A stretch of 36,804 bases of DNA from Chloroflexota bacterium (GCA_024224815.1 JAAENC010000143.1:1-36804), one strand, 5' to 3'. Shown: positions 1 to 8,108, numbered from the stretch's first letter. The notes: a model not told the origin generated them from the letters alone. Made by a program: numbers and translations.

Positions 1-8
1 ACTGAATT

Positions 9-70
9 GACGAGGCATTATGTATCTCCTATTAGTTTCGCATCTTCTAGGTCGATACATAATACTCGTC
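9..70 (+). ncRNA. Large stem-loop in the leader of the HD-GYP gene
   Basis: GACGAG (9-14) pairs with CTCGTC (65-70) and ATTATGTATC (17-26) pairs with GATACATAAT (54-63), giving 16 base pairs interrupted only by a small internal loop (gc against a). The 27-nt apical part can close further through CCTA (28-31) and TAGG (48-51). No known riboswitch class was recognised; the c-di-GMP GEMM cores are not visible. It could be the 5' part of a structured leader of the downstream gene or the end of an upstream transcript that is outside the window. Structure is seen; function is not known. Confidence 0.45.
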
Positions 71-85
71 ATACTCTATACAACG

Positions 86-130
86 GTAGAACCGATTATG
101 GTTCCACTACCATAGGTAGTGGTTTTATTT
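86..130 (+). terminator. Terminator-like hairpin with an overlapping alternative pairing
   Basis: CCACTACC (104-111) and GGTAGTGG (115-122) form a perfect 8-bp stem with a 3-nt loop, followed by TTTTATTT, which is a standard intrinsic terminator layout. The left arm can instead pair with GGTAG-AACC at 86-94 (against GGTT and CTACC at 101-111 with a 3-nt bulge). The two folds exclude each other, as in an attenuator. It may simply terminate a gene upstream of the window. Confidence 0.5.
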
Positions 131-144
131 CTCAATAAAATATG

Positions 145-178
145 GATAGTGAGTCCTGCCGAAGGAACTTAAACTATC
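145..178 (+). promoter_or_regulatory. Hairpin just upstream of the HD-GYP start
   Basis: GATAGT (145-150) pairs with ACTATC (173-178), with an inner helix AGTCCT (152-157) against AGG-A-ACT (163-169). ACTATC could alternatively pair with a second GATAGT at 207-212, which directly abuts the GGAGAG Shine-Dalgarno of the next gene. Competition between these two pairings could control access to the ribosome site. This is inference from base pairing only. Confidence 0.3.
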
Positions 179-222
179 AGACTTCTAAAATCCAGCGCAT
201 CTAAGCGATAGTGGAGAGTTTT

Positions 223-2202
223 ATGACTAAAAAAATAAACGATGAGCAAAAAACTTCACCGTCAGTTATAAAGCATCCAATTGCACAGGCTGTATCCGGA
301 CGTTTAGCTATTCTCATTACAATTATCACCGCCCTTGTTAGCTTTTCTAGTTACGCTCACTCAATAGCTTCGACCGAGAGCCAGGTCCGTGAACAGCTTC
401 TGAAATATACTGGGGAGCGTGGGTTAAGAGAAAGCGAGCTGTTCCTGGAGGCAAATGCATACCTGATTCGTTTTCAGGAAGAGTATATAGAACGGTATAT
501 ACGCATGGGGGACGAGGACCCTATAGAATGGTTCGAAGAGCATATGGAAAAGCATCCAGATGATGGTACATACCGCTCAAGGCCCGAACTATACTACGGG
601 GTCGATCGAGAATTGGGTCGCCGTGATTTTTCATTCTCAGTGATAGTCGGAGCCGAGACCAATATCACGCCGGAAACACGTCGGGAACTTGCCATTGGCT
701 ATGATATGGTCAAGCAATATGGCCCTGTCTGGCGAAAGCCTTTTATTAATCTATATTTTGGAAGCCCTGAGAAGACATTTGTGGATTATTGGCCTGGAAC
801 ACCAGCTGGGCTACTAATTGATGCAGAGGTCGAATGGCGTGAGGAAGAATGGTTCGCTATCACCACGATACCGCAGAATCCTCAACGCGAACAGCGTTGG
901 TCGGGTGTTCTTTATGACGAGAGAGATGGTAACTGGATGGTTTCCAGTGTAACCCCACTCGACATTGATGGAAGGCAGGTTGGTATGGTCGGTACTGACC
1001 TGCTACTGGACGATCTTGTGGAACGAACGGTCAACGAGACGCTAGTCGGTACCTATAATATCCTTCTGCAAACCGACGGTCGCATCATAGCTCATCCTGA
1101 TAAAATCGAGGAAATCATAGCCAATGCGGGCTTCTTATTCGCACAAGACACAGACGATGAACATATCTCTCGTGTTTATGAGCAAGCGCTAACAGCAACA
1201 TCTTTTCCTGTTATTATCGACAATAAGAAGGATAATGAATTCCTTGCGGTCGCCCTGATAGAAGGGCCTGATTGGTACTTCATCACGGTTTATCCAAAAT
1301 TACTTATGCAGGATGATGCCTTACAAACAGCAGGCTTCACCTTGCTATCTGGTTTCGCATCCTTGATAGCCATGGCTTTTGTAATTTGGTTGGTTTTGAA
1401 GCGTAATTTGGCCTATCCGCTGGAACATCTCACTCAAACCGTAAGAGATTTTGAAAAGGGCAACGGTCGTTTATTTGATCGAATAGCCCCCTTTGTCAAG
1501 AAAGCCGATGAACTCAGCACGCGTCCAGATGAAACTGGGCTTTTAGCGAATTCTTTTGTGAAATTAGGCGAACGCCTAAAAACCACATATTCTGAACTAG
1601 AGGGAAGTAAGAATGACCTAGAGCGCTCTAATGAGAATTTACTCTTAGCTTACGACGCTACTATTGAAGGTTGGGCACAAGCTTTGGAATTGCGCGATAT
1701 GGAAACCGAAGGACATAGCAGGCGAGTAGTTGAAATTACAATGGCATTAGCAAAAAGACAGGGATTCAAAGGCCAAGAATTAGTGAATATTCAACGTGGA
1801 GCACTATTGCATGATATTGGCAAGATGGGAATCCCGGATGTTATTTTGCAAAAACCTGGCAAGCTTAGTTCCGAAGAATGGGAGATCATGAAGTTGCACC
1901 CCGTATATGCTTTTGAGTGGCTTTCTTCAATCGAATATTTACGCCCCGCTTTAGATATCCCCTATTGTCACCATGAAAAATGGGATGGCTCAGGCTACCC
2001 ACGTGGCATAAAAGAAAACGCGATTCCCTTCGCCGCACGGATATTTGCTGTAGCAGATGTCTATGATGCCCTTCTCTCGGATCGCCCTTATCGAAAGGCT
2101 TGGTCGGAAGAAAAAGCATTAGACTATATTCGAGCAGAATCGGGAAAATATTTTGACCCCGAGGTTGTGGATGCTTTTTTCAAGCTCATCTCAAGAGAGT
2201 AG
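223..2202 (+). CDS. Membrane sensor with HD-GYP cyclic-di-GMP phosphodiesterase domain
   Basis: The predicted 659-residue protein has a membrane segment at about 26-44, a long extracytoplasmic region (about 50-365) that looks like a dCache-type ligand sensor, a second membrane segment at about 371-392, a short HAMP-like/coiled linker and a C-terminal HD-GYP domain. The catalytic hallmarks are intact: LLHDIGK with the HD pair at 530-531, a conserved His in KLHPVYAFEWL, and HHEKWDGSGYP at 583-593. HD-GYP enzymes hydrolyse cyclic di-GMP at the membrane inner face. The ATG at 223 is preferred over the in-frame GTG at 211 because GGAGAG at 213-218 sits at the correct distance. The sensed ligand cannot be told. 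The gene is preceded by an unusually structured leader. Confidence 0.9.
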   Translation: MTKKINDEQKTSPSVIKHPIAQAVSGRLAILITIITALVSFSSYAHSIASTESQVREQLLKYTGERGLRESELFLEANAYLIRFQEEYIERYIRMGDEDPIEWFEEHMEKHPDDGTYRSRPELYYGVDRELGRRDFSFSVIVGAETNITPETRRELAIGYDMVKQYGPVWRKPFINLYFGSPEKTFVDYWPGTPAGLLIDAEVEWREEEWFAITTIPQNPQREQRWSGVLYDERDGNWMVSSVTPLDIDGRQVGMVGTDLLLDDLVERTVNETLVGTYNILLQTDGRIIAHPDKIEEIIANAGFLFAQDTDDEHISRVYEQALTATSFPVIIDNKKDNEFLAVALIEGPDWYFITVYPKLLMQDDALQTAGFTLLSGFASLIAMAFVIWLVLKRNLAYPLEHLTQTVRDFEKGNGRLFDRIAPFVKKADELSTRPDETGLLANSFVKLGERLKTTYSELEGSKNDLERSNENLLLAYDATIEGWAQALELRDMETEGHSRRVVEITMALAKRQGFKGQELVNIQRGALLHDIGKMGIPDVILQKPGKLSSEEWEIMKLHPVYAFEWLSSIEYLRPALDIPYCHHEKWDGSGYPRGIKENAIPFAARIFAVADVYDALLSDRPYRKAWSEEKALDYIRAESGKYFDPEVVDAFFKLISRE

Positions 2203-2305
2203 GGCTTGAGAGTTTCCTTGTGCCCATTGGGGTGTATTTGATGAAACTTTAGTAAAAATCTTATATATCCTATATACCCCCGATGATATAATTTTGCCGA
2301 ATTAA

Positions 2306-2337
2306 ACAAAAAAGCCCTCCAAAAAAAGGAAGGCTTT
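2306..2337 (-). terminator. Intrinsic terminator of the tRNA-Lys transcript
   Basis: On the minus strand AGCCTTCC and GGAGGGCT form an 8-bp stem (one G-U pair) around a T-rich 7-nt loop (arms 2328-2335 and 2313-2320), followed by a run of T. It lies just downstream of the tRNA gene. Confidence 0.75.
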
Positions 2338-2342
2338 TACAG

Positions 2343-2414
2343 TGAGCGAGGAGAGACTCGAACTCTCAACCAATGGCTTAAAAGGCCACTGCTCTGCCAT
2401 TGAGCTACTCGCCC
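2343..2414 (-). tRNA. tRNA-Lys(UUU)
   Basis: On the minus strand the 72-nt sequence folds as a cloverleaf. The 7-bp acceptor pairs GGGCGAG with CTCGCTC (one G-U). The D stem is GCTC/GAGC, the anticodon stem GTGGC/GCCAT with loop CTTTTAA (anticodon TTT), and the T arm is GAGAG-TTCGAGT-CTCTC. The discriminator base is A and no CCA is encoded. Confidence 0.95.
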
Positions 2415-2426
2415 AGAGCAAGGAGC

Positions 2427-2455
2427 ATTCTATCACGCTCTAAATTTTACGTCAA
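2427..2455 (-). promoter_or_regulatory. Promoter of tRNA-Lys
   Basis: Read on the minus strand: TTGACG (-35, 2450-2455), a 17-bp spacer and TAGAAT (-10, 2427-2432). Transcription would begin only a few nucleotides before the mature tRNA 5' end at 2414. This is a near-consensus sigma-70 promoter. Confidence 0.75.
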
Positions 2456-2519
2456 TAAAAGTAAGTATTTTGTCACTAAGAATGTCTTACTAGAAAAGGA
2501 ATTTTAAGGAGAAATAATA

Positions 2520-2840
2520 ATGTCTGAAGTAAATGTAACTGAAGAAACTTTTGAAAGCGAAGTACTCAATGCCGAACTCCCTGTTTTGGTCGATTTTTCA
2601 GCCGAATGGTGTGGCCCATGTAAGATGGTTGACCCTATTGTTCATGAATTGGCCGATGATTGGGCGGGCAAAGTAAAAGTTGTCAAAATTGACGCAGATG
2701 AAAGCCCCAATATTTTGATGAAATACGGTGTTATGGGTATTCCCACCCTCATGTTCTTCTCAAATGGAGAAGTAAAAGAACGCGTAACCGGATTCCAACC
2801 TAAAAAGAAATTGGTCAAGAAATTCGAAAAGCATATTTAG
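2520..2840 (+). CDS. trxA: Thioredoxin
   Basis: A 106-residue single-domain thioredoxin of normal length. The redox-active motif WCGPC is intact (about residues 30-34), the buried Asp is present in LVDFSAEW, and the cis-Pro loop MGIPT is present. It reduces disulfides of cytoplasmic proteins. AAGGAG at 2507-2512 fixes the ATG. A TTGTCA/TAGAAA pair at 2470-2496 might be its promoter, though the spacer is only 15 bp. It appears monocistronic: tRNA-Lys lies upstream on the other strand, and palindromic repeats separate it from the next gene. Confidence 0.95.
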   Translation: MSEVNVTEETFESEVLNAELPVLVDFSAEWCGPCKMVDPIVHELADDWAGKVKVVKIDADESPNILMKYGVMGIPTLMFFSNGEVKERVTGFQPKKKLVKKFEKHI

Positions 2841-2847
2841 TTTTCAA

Positions 2848-2880
2848 AAGTGACAGTCACCTTAAAGGTGACTGTCACTT
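2848..2880. repeat. Perfect 16-bp palindrome
   Basis: AAGTGACAGTCACCTT (2848-2863) and its exact reverse complement (2865-2880) flank a single A. It begins 7 nt after the thioredoxin stop and may act as a terminator on either strand, but there is no T tract. It looks like a dispersed intergenic palindrome, since it is followed at once by TATAATCC. Confidence 0.7.
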
Positions 2881-2882
2881 GC

Positions 2883-2927
2883 TATAATCCTAAAGACACA
2901 AAATTCCTTCGCGAACTTTGTGTCTTT
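2883..2927 (+). promoter_or_regulatory. TATAAT box followed by an 11-bp inverted repeat
   Basis: TATAAT at 2883-2888 is a candidate -10 box about 85 nt before the peptidase gene. Directly after it AAAGACACAAA (2892-2902) pairs with TTTGTGTCTTT (2917-2927); the loop contains the palindrome TTCGCGAA. No good -35 is seen, since that position falls inside the preceding palindrome. The TATAATCC-then-hairpin layout is repeated at 6689. Confidence 0.4.
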
Positions 2928-2972
2928 GTGGTTAAATACTAAGGTCTCATAAATTTATCGAGGAAATATCTC

Positions 2973-4820
2973 ATGTCAAAAAAACTCGCTCCTTACGGTC
3001 TCTGGAAATCACCCATTACCCCATCGCTTTTGGGGAGAAAGATTCGGCTCGATGATGTGCAATGGGCCGATGATGGCAAAACGCTTATTTGGGTAGAGGG
3101 GCGTTCAGGGCATGGCGTTCTTGTTGCCAAAACGGGAGATGATGCAGAACGGGATTTAACGGGAGATATTCCGGTTAAACCGACACTTGGATATGGCGGT
3201 GGCGAGTTCAATTCACGAGCGAATCGCGCTGTTTTTGCCAGCGGCGGGCGACTTTATGAAATCCCGCTTGAGCAGGGGCTTTCTCATCCCATCACGCCAA
3301 AATTTGGTGAGCTGGCTGCGCCCGCTATCTCCCCCGATAATGTGCGCGTGCTTTATGTTCATTCTTATGAAGGGCGCGATGCTCTTGTGCTCACAAATGG
3401 CGATAATTTCCCGCAAAAAGTAGCGCAGTGCGCCGATTTTTATATGCAGCCTTCTTGGCATCCCGACGGCGAGAAAATCGCCTGGGTTGAGTGGGATCAT
3501 CCGCAAATGCCTTGGGATGGGACGCGGCTAATGCTTTCTGATTTTGAAAAAACGGAGATCGTGGCGGGAGATAACGATACGCCTATTTTTCAACCGGCCT
3601 TTTCACCGGACGGGCGTTATTTAAGTTATATTGCGCAGGATGGAGAATGGGAGGGTCTCTATATTTATGATTTGGATGAGGGAAAAGTGCGGAAGCTCGT
3701 TGATGAAACAACTTTGTCGATGCCTGCCTGGATCCAGGGCATGCGGATGCACGCATGGGCATTTGATTCGGCCCATATTTTCTACGTCCGCAACGAGACG
3801 GGCACACACTCGCTCTGGGTCGTGGATATCGCAACGGGCAAATCGGCGCGCATAAAAACACCTTATACGCATATTATCCAATTGGCTGCTTCGCCTGAGG
3901 GCGGAAAATTAGCCTTTATTGGCGAATCTCCACAAATTGCCGCTCAAATTGTTGTTTGGGAAAAAGGCGAGATCAACGTTATTAAACGTTCAATGGCCGA
4001 TAATCTCTCTCCTGATTATTTGCCATCACCAAAGAAAATCACCTGGGCTGCACCCGATGATACGCCCGTACATGGACTTTATTATCCCCCCTCGTCGGCA
4101 GCTTACGAAAGCGAAGGTTTGCCTCCGCTGATCGTGGATATTCACGGCGGCCCAACTTCGCAAAAATATGAGCAGCATAATGCAAATTCGCGTAACGAAG
4201 CTTTTTTCTACACCAGTCGCGGATTTGGCTTTTTGCAAGTCAATTATCGTGGCAGCACAGGCTACGGGCGCAGCTATATGCTTTCTTTGCGTAAAAAATG
4301 GGGTCCGCTAGATGTAGAAGATGCCGTTAGCGGCGCACAGGCGCTTGTAGAGCAGGGTTTGGCTGACCCAAAACGCTTGGTCATCATGGGCGGCAGCGCA
4401 GGCGGATATACGGCCTTAAACGCTCTCGTCCACAAGCCAGGATTTTTCAAGGCGGGTGTGGCGCTATATCCTGTAACAAATCTTTTTACGCTCGAAATGA
4501 ATACACACAAATTTGAGCAAGATTACAACGCATCTATGGTTGGTACATTGCCTGAAGATGCCGACTTCTTCAAGAAATGGTCTTCGGTTTTCCACGCCGA
4601 CAAAATTCAGGATGCCGTTGCGCTTTTCCATGGCACAAATGATACAGCCATAGACCCGGAACAATCTAAAACTGTTGCAACTGCTTTGCGCGCCAATAAA
4701 GTACCGCATATTTTCAGATTATACGAAGGCGAAGGTCATGGCTGGCGCAAGGCGGAAACGATTGAAAGATTTTATAAGGAAGTGGTTGAGTTCTTGCAGC
4801 AGTATGTGATTTTTGGGTAG
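2973..4820 (+). CDS. S9 family prolyl-oligopeptidase-like serine peptidase
   Basis: A 615-residue protein: an N-terminal beta-propeller of TolB/DPP-like repeats (about 20-340, with repeated SPDG-type turns) and a C-terminal alpha/beta-hydrolase domain (about 360-612). The catalytic triad is visible: Ser475 in GGSAGGY, Asp557 in HGTNDTA and His589 in GEGHGW; the oxyanion HGGP motif is also present. Members cleave short peptides or acylated amino acids. No signal peptide is seen, so it is likely cytoplasmic. GAGGA about 8 nt upstream supports the ATG. The exact specificity (acylaminoacyl or dipeptidyl peptidase) cannot be decided. Confidence 0.92.
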   Translation: MSKKLAPYGLWKSPITPSLLGRKIRLDDVQWADDGKTLIWVEGRSGHGVLVAKTGDDAERDLTGDIPVKPTLGYGGGEFNSRANRAVFASGGRLYEIPLEQGLSHPITPKFGELAAPAISPDNVRVLYVHSYEGRDALVLTNGDNFPQKVAQCADFYMQPSWHPDGEKIAWVEWDHPQMPWDGTRLMLSDFEKTEIVAGDNDTPIFQPAFSPDGRYLSYIAQDGEWEGLYIYDLDEGKVRKLVDETTLSMPAWIQGMRMHAWAFDSAHIFYVRNETGTHSLWVVDIATGKSARIKTPYTHIIQLAASPEGGKLAFIGESPQIAAQIVVWEKGEINVIKRSMADNLSPDYLPSPKKITWAAPDDTPVHGLYYPPSSAAYESEGLPPLIVDIHGGPTSQKYEQHNANSRNEAFFYTSRGFGFLQVNYRGSTGYGRSYMLSLRKKWGPLDVEDAVSGAQALVEQGLADPKRLVIMGGSAGGYTALNALVHKPGFFKAGVALYPVTNLFTLEMNTHKFEQDYNASMVGTLPEDADFFKKWSSVFHADKIQDAVALFHGTNDTAIDPEQSKTVATALRANKVPHIFRLYEGEGHGWRKAETIERFYKEVVEFLQQYVIFG

Positions 4821-4831
4821 TGCTTTTTAAA

Positions 4832-4860
4832 GTAGAGGCGGGTCTTAGACCCGCCCCTAC
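4832..4860. repeat. GC-rich palindrome (GGCGGGTC/GACCCGCC)
   Basis: GTAG-A-GGCGGGTC (4832-4844), a 3-nt loop TTA, then GACCCGCC-C-CTAC (4848-4860). One mismatch on this strand becomes G-T on the other. It lies 11 nt after the peptidase stop and could end its transcript, but it also covers the -35 position of the next gene. It resembles dispersed intergenic palindromes common in related genomes. Confidence 0.6.
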
Positions 4861-4874
4861 ACACTCTTTCACTG

Positions 4875-4880
4875 TATAAT
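4875..4880 (+). promoter_or_regulatory. -10 box of a probably leaderless gene
   Basis: TATAAT ends only 6 nt before the ATG at 4887, so transcription should start at or near the start codon. There is no Shine-Dalgarno sequence. The -35 position lies in the preceding palindrome and is not consensus. Confidence 0.5.
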
Positions 4881-4886
4881 TCATCC

Positions 4887-5666
4887 ATGCTAAAACAAAT
4901 TTTCTCCGCCCTTATTTTTTCCCTGCTCGCATCCTGCACAATGCCACAAGACATTGCGCCAACAATAACGTCTTTGCCGAGCGAAATACCAACAAAAACT
5001 CCCCTGCCAACTGACACGCCTGCACCTATATTAACATCTACCCCAACGCTCACCCCCACAGCTACCTTTACGCCAACATTCACCCCAACTATCGTACCGA
5101 TCTACGCTATTTTACGCGGCGAAGTCCTTGAGCGCGCCAATTGTCGCTATGGCCCCGGCGCACCCTATCTTTATAAATATGGCCTTGTTAAAGGCAGCAA
5201 TCTCGAAATTATCGGACGTTTAGATGATGCAAGCTGGATCCAAATTCAAGCCATTGGCGGCGATAATCCTTGTTGGGTCAAAGCCTCCCTGATGGATGTT
5301 AAAGGCGACCCTTTTAGCATCGCGCCCGTCTATCCTGATGATGCGCCATTGCCCATTTCGCCCTATTATGTTCCGCTGGAGCTGATCGAAGTTACCCGCG
5401 AAAATGACCAAGTCACCATTCGTTGGTATGGGCAGGCTCTCACCGCGGGCGATGAAGAATTCGAAAATGCCCCCCTCTATCTTGCCGAAATTTGGGCTTG
5501 TGAAAATGGCGAATTCAAATTTACACCCTACGGGCTTTGGCAGGAAAAGATCACCATCACAGACCAAAAAGGCTGTAGCGAAAGCTCGCATGGGCGCGTC
5601 TATTTCTCTGAAAAACACGGCTACGCAGGCCCCACCGAATTTGAATTCCCAGAGTTTCCTGAGTGA
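4887..5666 (+). CDS. Lipoprotein with Thr/Pro linker and SH3b domain
   Basis: A 259-residue secreted lipoprotein. It has a short hydrophobic signal with lipobox LLASC (Cys about 16), a 45-residue Thr/Pro-rich linker of the TPTLTPTATFTP type, and then a bacterial SH3-like domain (about 73-140, with the RYGPG turn and a conserved Trp-containing strand). About 115 further residues are not assigned. SH3b domains usually bind peptidoglycan or peptides at the cell surface. A TATAAT 6 nt before the ATG and the lack of a ribosome site suggest a leaderless message. It overlaps the next gene by 4 nt (GTGA), so the two are probably translated together. The C-terminal portion has two Cys that could form a disulfide. 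Confidence 0.8.
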   Translation: MLKQIFSALIFSLLASCTMPQDIAPTITSLPSEIPTKTPLPTDTPAPILTSTPTLTPTATFTPTFTPTIVPIYAILRGEVLERANCRYGPGAPYLYKYGLVKGSNLEIIGRLDDASWIQIQAIGGDNPCWVKASLMDVKGDPFSIAPVYPDDAPLPISPYYVPLELIEVTRENDQVTIRWYGQALTAGDEEFENAPLYLAEIWACENGEFKFTPYGLWQEKITITDQKGCSESSHGRVYFSEKHGYAGPTEFEFPEFPE

Positions 5667-6679
5667 AAAAAGTAATTTTATGGGGATTAGCGGCTCTTCT
5701 CCTCCTAAGCGGATGTCAGCCCCAAAGCGCGATTCCATCTCCAACAGCGACTTTTCCCCCAACAACGCCGCCCCAAACCGCGACGCCTTTTCCAATTGCC
5801 ACCGCTACCCAAACATCAATTCCGCCCACTGCAACTGCAACTGAAATTCCTCGCCCAATCATAGAGCGCGTCTTGATCATCACAGTCGATGGTTTACGCC
5901 CGGAACCAATTTCTTTTGACCTAATGCCTAATTTGCTCTCTCTCATGGAGAGCGGCTTTTATTCTTTAACAGCGCAAACGATTTATCCCAGCGCAACCCT
6001 CCCCGCGCACGCATCTATGTTTACGAGCATGTGCCCCGATAAACACGGTGTAGACTGGAACGACTACCTCCCCAAACGCGGATTTGCGAAGAGTCCGACG
6101 CTCTTTGAAATTGCTCACGAAGCAGGATTAAGGACAGTAATGGTCGTTGGGAAAGAAAAAATACAACAAATCACTCCGCCCGAAAGTGTAGATATCTTTG
6201 AATTTGTGAATGATAGAGATAGTGTGGTTGCTAGTGTAGCCGCACCCATTATCGCTGAGGGTTTTGACCTGATGTTGATCCATCTCCCATTAGTAGATTT
6301 ATTGGGGCACGAATATGGTTGGCTTTCGCCCAATTATTTCGTTGGCACACATCGTGCAGATGAAGCGATCGGGATGATTTTATCGGCACTGGATGAAGCG
6401 GGCATCCGCCAGGGCACGCTGATCATTGTTACCGCCGACCATGGGGGGCATGAAACTTCACACGGCGGTCGTTCTGTCGAAGAAATGACAGTGCCCTGGA
6501 TTTTATCGGAAGCAAGCTTAAATTCAGGCGCGTTCCAGCGTCCTATCGGTGTTATAGATACAGCTGCAACGGCCGCCTATGCGCTTAATCTGCCAATCCC
6601 ACCCATCTGGGACGGAATTCCAGCAGCAGAGGCCTTTGGAGAAATAGCACCAGCTCGAGTAGAGTTGCCTTGTCGATAA
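5663..6679 (+). CDS. Lipoprotein type I phosphodiesterase (alkaline phosphatase superfamily)
   Basis: A 338-residue protein starting with GTG, overlapping the previous stop as GTGA, and carrying its own lipobox LLLSGC (Cys18) and Thr/Pro linker to about residue 63. The catalytic domain matches the nucleotide pyrophosphatase/phosphodiesterase fold. It has the metal Asp in IITVDGLRPE, the nucleophile Thr region in SATLPAHASMFT, HLPLVDLLGHEYGW with metal ligands, and TADHGGHETSHGG near the C terminus. It probably hydrolyses phosphodiesters (nucleotides or lipid head groups) outside the cell. Substrate is unknown. Coupling with the SH3b lipoprotein suggests a shared surface location. Confidence 0.87.
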   Translation: MKKVILWGLAALLLLSGCQPQSAIPSPTATFPPTTPPQTATPFPIATATQTSIPPTATATEIPRPIIERVLIITVDGLRPEPISFDLMPNLLSLMESGFYSLTAQTIYPSATLPAHASMFTSMCPDKHGVDWNDYLPKRGFAKSPTLFEIAHEAGLRTVMVVGKEKIQQITPPESVDIFEFVNDRDSVVASVAAPIIAEGFDLMLIHLPLVDLLGHEYGWLSPNYFVGTHRADEAIGMILSALDEAGIRQGTLIIVTADHGGHETSHGGRSVEEMTVPWILSEASLNSGAFQRPIGVIDTAATAAYALNLPIPPIWDGIPAAEAFGEIAPARVELPCR

Positions 6680-6688
6680 GGAAAGGGC

Positions 6689-6753
6689 TATAATCCTTGC
6701 CCCAGTGCTTCGCGTTGGGAGGCTGTAATCAAGCCGCAACGCGGAGCATTGCT
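6689..6753 (+). repeat. Two-hairpin intergenic element, copy 1
   Basis: TATAATCC (6689-6696) is followed by hairpin one, CCCAGTGC (6701-6708) with GCGTTGGG (6712-6719) including two G-U pairs, and hairpin two, GCAACGC (6736-6742) with GCATTGC (6746-6752). A gap-free alignment with 20288-20353 shows 37 of 50 identical positions from CCTTG onward, and a shared 19-nt block at 6735-6753. If TATAAT is used as the -10, the hairpins would be in the 5' leader of the MFS gene. Confidence 0.65.
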
Positions 6754-6774
6754 ATTAGGAATAAAGGATACGAA

Positions 6775-8097
6775 ATGCTCACAAAAATAAAAAATATCTA
6801 TCACGAATATTCGCCAAAATTCTGGCTGGTGGTTGGGGTTTCGTTTATTGATGGGATCGGCGGAAAAATGCTCTTCCCCTTTTTCAGCCTCTACATCACC
6901 TGGAAATTCGATGTAGGGATGACGCAAGCGGGGATTGTGTTGGGGATTTTCTCTGCCTTTGGGCTGCTCGGTAACTTTATCGGCGGTGCGCTAACCGATA
7001 AATTGGGGAGGCGAAAACTAATTATTTTTGGCTTGATCTTCAGCGCATTTAGCACCCTTGCGCTAGGACTTGTGGATGAGCTAAAAGCACTCTATTCTTT
7101 GGCCGTGGTCGTTGGCTTATTCTCGAATATCGCAGGGCCTGCCCATCAGGCAATGATTGCAGATATTTTGCCCGAAAAACAACGGGCAGAAGGATTTGGC
7201 GTGTTGCGTGTAGTGGGAAATTTGACGTGGATCATTGGCCCCTCCATTGGCGGCTTTGTTGCGAACCGCTCTTATTTTGCTCTCTTCGTTACAGATGCTG
7301 TGGTTAGTTCGATCGTAGCAATTTTGTTTTATTTTCTCATTAGCGAAACAAAGCCAGAAGCCAGTATTGATGCCAAAGCTGAGAGCATGTTTCAAACCTT
7401 TATTGGCTATTTTGCGGTTTTGAAAAACTTTGCTTTTATGGCGTTTATCGCAACATCTATTCTGATGGGAATGGTGTACTTGCAAATGTACAACTCGCTC
7501 TCTGTTTATCTTCGTGACCACCATAGTATAGGAACACAAGGTTATGGTTTTTTGATGAGTACCAGCGCAATTACGGTGATCCTTCTACAGTTTTGGACAA
7601 CACGTCGCATCAAATTCCGGCCTCCTTTTATGATGATGGCTTTTGGTGCTTTTCTATATGGTATAGGTTTCACGATGTTTGGTTTTGACCCCTTAAGTGT
7701 CTTTTCCAACACTTTGCAACTCTTTATTTGGGAGGTGTCTTTGCGCGGAACCTATATCTGGTTTATGGGAGCAGTGTTTATCATCACCATCGGTGAAATG
7801 CTCATTATGCCAGTCAGCCAAGCCCTTGCCGCGAATTTCGCCCCCGAAGATATGCGTGGGCGATATATGGCTATTTTTAGCCTTGCCTGGGCAATCCCTG
7901 CAACATTTGGCCCTTGGCTGGCAGGGCAAATTCTTGATAACAAAAGCTATAACCCCAATATACTCTGGTATCTAGGTGGGATTATTTGTCTTGTCTCCGT
8001 AATGGGTTTTTGTGCCCTTCATCTCAAATTGGGTGGGCAAAAACGATTTGCAGCAACACCAGCTAGTGTTCAAAGCGGGGCGGAGAGCCTTGACTAA
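6775..8097 (+). CDS. Major facilitator superfamily transporter
   Basis: A 440-residue polytopic protein with about 12 hydrophobic segments, no signal peptide, and the MFS loop 2-3 signature GGALTDKLGRRK. Later motifs such as GPSIGGFVANRS in TM5 are typical of proton-driven drug exporters (DHA1). It probably exports a small molecule or drug; the substrate is unknown. The ATG at 6775 is chosen because AAAGGA (6763-6768) precedes it by 6 nt. A longer TTG-initiated reading frame from 6697 would translate the repeat element and is unlikely. Confidence 0.88.
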   Translation: MLTKIKNIYHEYSPKFWLVVGVSFIDGIGGKMLFPFFSLYITWKFDVGMTQAGIVLGIFSAFGLLGNFIGGALTDKLGRRKLIIFGLIFSAFSTLALGLVDELKALYSLAVVVGLFSNIAGPAHQAMIADILPEKQRAEGFGVLRVVGNLTWIIGPSIGGFVANRSYFALFVTDAVVSSIVAILFYFLISETKPEASIDAKAESMFQTFIGYFAVLKNFAFMAFIATSILMGMVYLQMYNSLSVYLRDHHSIGTQGYGFLMSTSAITVILLQFWTTRRIKFRPPFMMMAFGAFLYGIGFTMFGFDPLSVFSNTLQLFIWEVSLRGTYIWFMGAVFIITIGEMLIMPVSQALAANFAPEDMRGRYMAIFSLAWAIPATFGPWLAGQILDNKSYNPNILWYLGGIICLVSVMGFCALHLKLGGQKRFAATPASVQSGAESLD

Positions 8098-8108
8098 AGG
8101 CCCACTAG

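Noticed and set aside
1-210. c-di-GMP (GEMM) riboswitch in front of the HD-GYP gene
   Set aside because: Neither the class I nor class II conserved core could be found; only generic hairpins are visible.
2848-2880. Classical Rho-independent terminator of trxA
   Set aside because: The palindrome has a one-base centre and no T run, so it is listed as a repeat instead.
5220-5795. 191-codon open frame on the minus strand
   Set aside because: Lies opposite two well supported lipoprotein genes, with low-complexity composition and no ribosome site.
6697-6774. N-terminal extension of the MFS protein from a TTG
   Set aside because: Would translate the two-hairpin repeat; a good ribosome site lies before the ATG at 6775.
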